Assembly: GCA_007570785.1 (NCBI GenBank)
Contig: ML664175.1
Location: forward strand, 10,145,441 to 10,209,440
Reading direction: 5' to 3'
Length of the DNA: 64,000 nucleotides
Source of the DNA: Antilocapra americana
Taxonomy: Eukaryota; Chordata; Mammalia; Artiodactyla; Antilocapridae
Shown here: positions 62,511 through 64,000 of the stretch, one piece after another
How positions within the stretch are numbered: the stretch's first letter is position 1
Layout: every line of letters starts with the position of its first letter
Notes under the pieces: generated by a model
What the model saw: the letters and a program-made list of their open reading frames with translations, nothing else
Told to the model about the DNA's origin: nothing
The model's database searches: none
Program-made: the position numbers and the translations under genes

Positions 62511-63465
62511 GAGGAAAAAAACTGAAAACAAAAATGGGCTAAAACAGAAACAAATGAACTCAACTGGATTTCAAAAGAATTACATAATTAGTTGCGGTTT
62601 GGTGTGGGGGCAAACTAACAAAACTTTTGAACACAGTATTTGGACTGTATGGCCTAAAGCCTGAAGACCAAGAGACCTCTTAAAAAATACCCAGTTTATA
62701 GGCTTTCCTTTTTCATGCAGAGCTATGGGTTAGCAAATCCAAAACTACTTTCTTTGTATACCATGGTTGAGTACATGGCAAATAAATATTTTGTGAGTAA
62801 TAGAAGCCAGATTTCTTGTTTTTGGAGGAGGGAGTTTTAAATATGCAAAGGAAGAAGGCTAGAAGGAAAGAAACTCATGGTGTTTGATTGGAACTTGAAA
62901 TACAGACAAACTCATCTTTCTTTCTTCTATCCAACCATCCATCTATCCATCTATCAAAATAATTATAGATGAGACAGGGTTGTGTGTGTATGAGTGAATG
63001 TATGTCTATGAATATGTGTATATGTATATATATTAATTTAATTCATACTCTTTTATATCAACCCTTTGTTTGAATCTGCTTCCTAAATGATTATAGTCAG
63101 TAATTTTTATCACTGATTAAACTTGCTAGGTAGAATATTACAAAAAAATTCATTTAGATGCTCTCTTTGTTTTTGAAGTTTGGCCATTTACAGAGTGTAT
63201 TTGTTAAATACGTTTGCTAAAAAATTAGACTTCTAGCTGTTTAATTGTGATTCGTAGGGATCTCCTTGAAATATATTTGGTTTAATTTTGTAAATGTGCC
63301 CCTAAGTTTTCCTTTAAGAAAAATGTTTGCAGTATTAATAAAATGTTAGTAAAGAACCTCTCATAATAAACATCACTAGTATGTGCAAGCAGGAAACAAC
63401 AAGTCTAGCAGTCTTCATTGATTAATAGATTAAATTAATTTCAACATTGGGATTTATGTAGCATG
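62511..63465. other. Unique intronic DNA with small simple repeats
   Basis: A CATC/TATC run at 62928-62957 and TATG/TA-rich text at 62980-63035. Nothing else recognised. Confidence 0.4.
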
Positions 63466-63466
63466 T

Positions 63467-64000
63467 ACAAGAAGAGATAAGAAAACCTTCCTCAATCATC
63501 AATGCAAAGAAATTGAGGAAAACAGTGGAATGGGAAAGACTAGATATCTCATCAAGAAAATTAGAGATACCAAAGGAACATTTCATGCAAAGATGGGCTC
63601 TATAAAGGACAGAAATGGTAGGGACCTAACAGAAGCAGAAGATATTAAGAAGAGGTGTCAAGAATACACAGTAGAACTGTACAAAAAAGAGCTTCATGAC
63701 CCAGATAATAACGATGGTGTGATCACTCACCTAGAGCCAGACACCCTGGAATGTGAAGTCAAGTGGGCCTTAGAAAGCATCACAAAGTACAAAGCTAGTG
63801 GAGGTGATAGAATTCAGTTGAGCTATTTCAAATCCTGAAAGATGATGCTGTGAAAGTGCTACACTCAATATGCCAGCAAATTTGGAAAACTCAGCAATGG
63901 CCACAGGACTGGACAAGGTCAGTTTTCATTCCTATCCCAAAGAAAGGCAATGCCAAAGAATGCTCAAACTACTGCACAATTGTACTCATCTCACATGCTA
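63467..64000 (+). mobile_element. BovB LINE, sense, runs off the window
   Basis: Begins at AGAAGAGATAAGAAAACC, the same linker region found near 36410 in the 2.1 kb copy. A 102-codon frame (63530-63838) reads MGKTRYLIKKIRDTKGTFHAKMGSIKDRNGRDLTEAEDIKKRCQEYTVELYKK and on to the start of the reverse transcriptase (WALESITKYKASGGDRI). One base lost after GATAGAATTC shifts the frame. The rest lies beyond the window. Confidence 0.94.

Overview
This is a mammalian nuclear window, and the repeats point to a ruminant, most likely a bovid. It holds about ten BovB (RTE-type LINE) fragments, some sixteen Bov-tA SINEs, CHR-type SINEs and artiodactyl L1 ends, over older mammalian repeats (MIR, L2, MER5, MLT1, L1M). 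I cannot tell cattle from other bovids by reading alone.

The one gene I can support is the 5' end of TCF12 (HEB), on the + strand. Positions 1-15230 are upstream intergenic DNA rich in repeats, with no recognisable gene. A CpG-island promoter lies at about 15230-17010 and should contain a noncoding first exon; the best donor I see is after 16103. Exon 2 (17106-17202) carries the ATG at 17128 and codes 25 residues, including the LXXLL/LDFS activation motif of E proteins. Exon 3 (18113-18185) codes 24 residues plus one base. From 18186 to the end is TCF12 intron 3; I see no exon 4 in the 45.8 kb available.

The intron is a record of retrotransposition. BovB copies lie at about 24.6, 26.2, 29.5, 34.0, 36.1, 47.7, 50.5 and 63.5 kb (the last runs off the window). 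Target-site duplications could be read by eye for many insertions, and they show nesting: an MLT1 LTR split by a Bov-tA and then a 2.1 kb BovB (35.6-38.3 kb), a Bov-tA whose tail took a BovB (47.5-48.3 kb), and upstream a MER5A split by a Bov-tA (8.7-9.1 kb). Two pairs of Bov-tA elements face each other closely enough to fold into long hairpins in the TCF12 pre-mRNA (49.4-49.9 and 60.7-61.2 kb).

Every coding-looking frame outside exons 2 and 3 is a decayed retrotransposon, a microsatellite frame, a stop-poor frame of the CpG island, or an unsupported chance frame. I found no CRISPR, no RNA gene and no new gene system. The most useful leads are the short upstream frames in the predicted TCF12 leader, the nested and inverted retroelement structures, and two BovB copies that share the same 5' truncation point.
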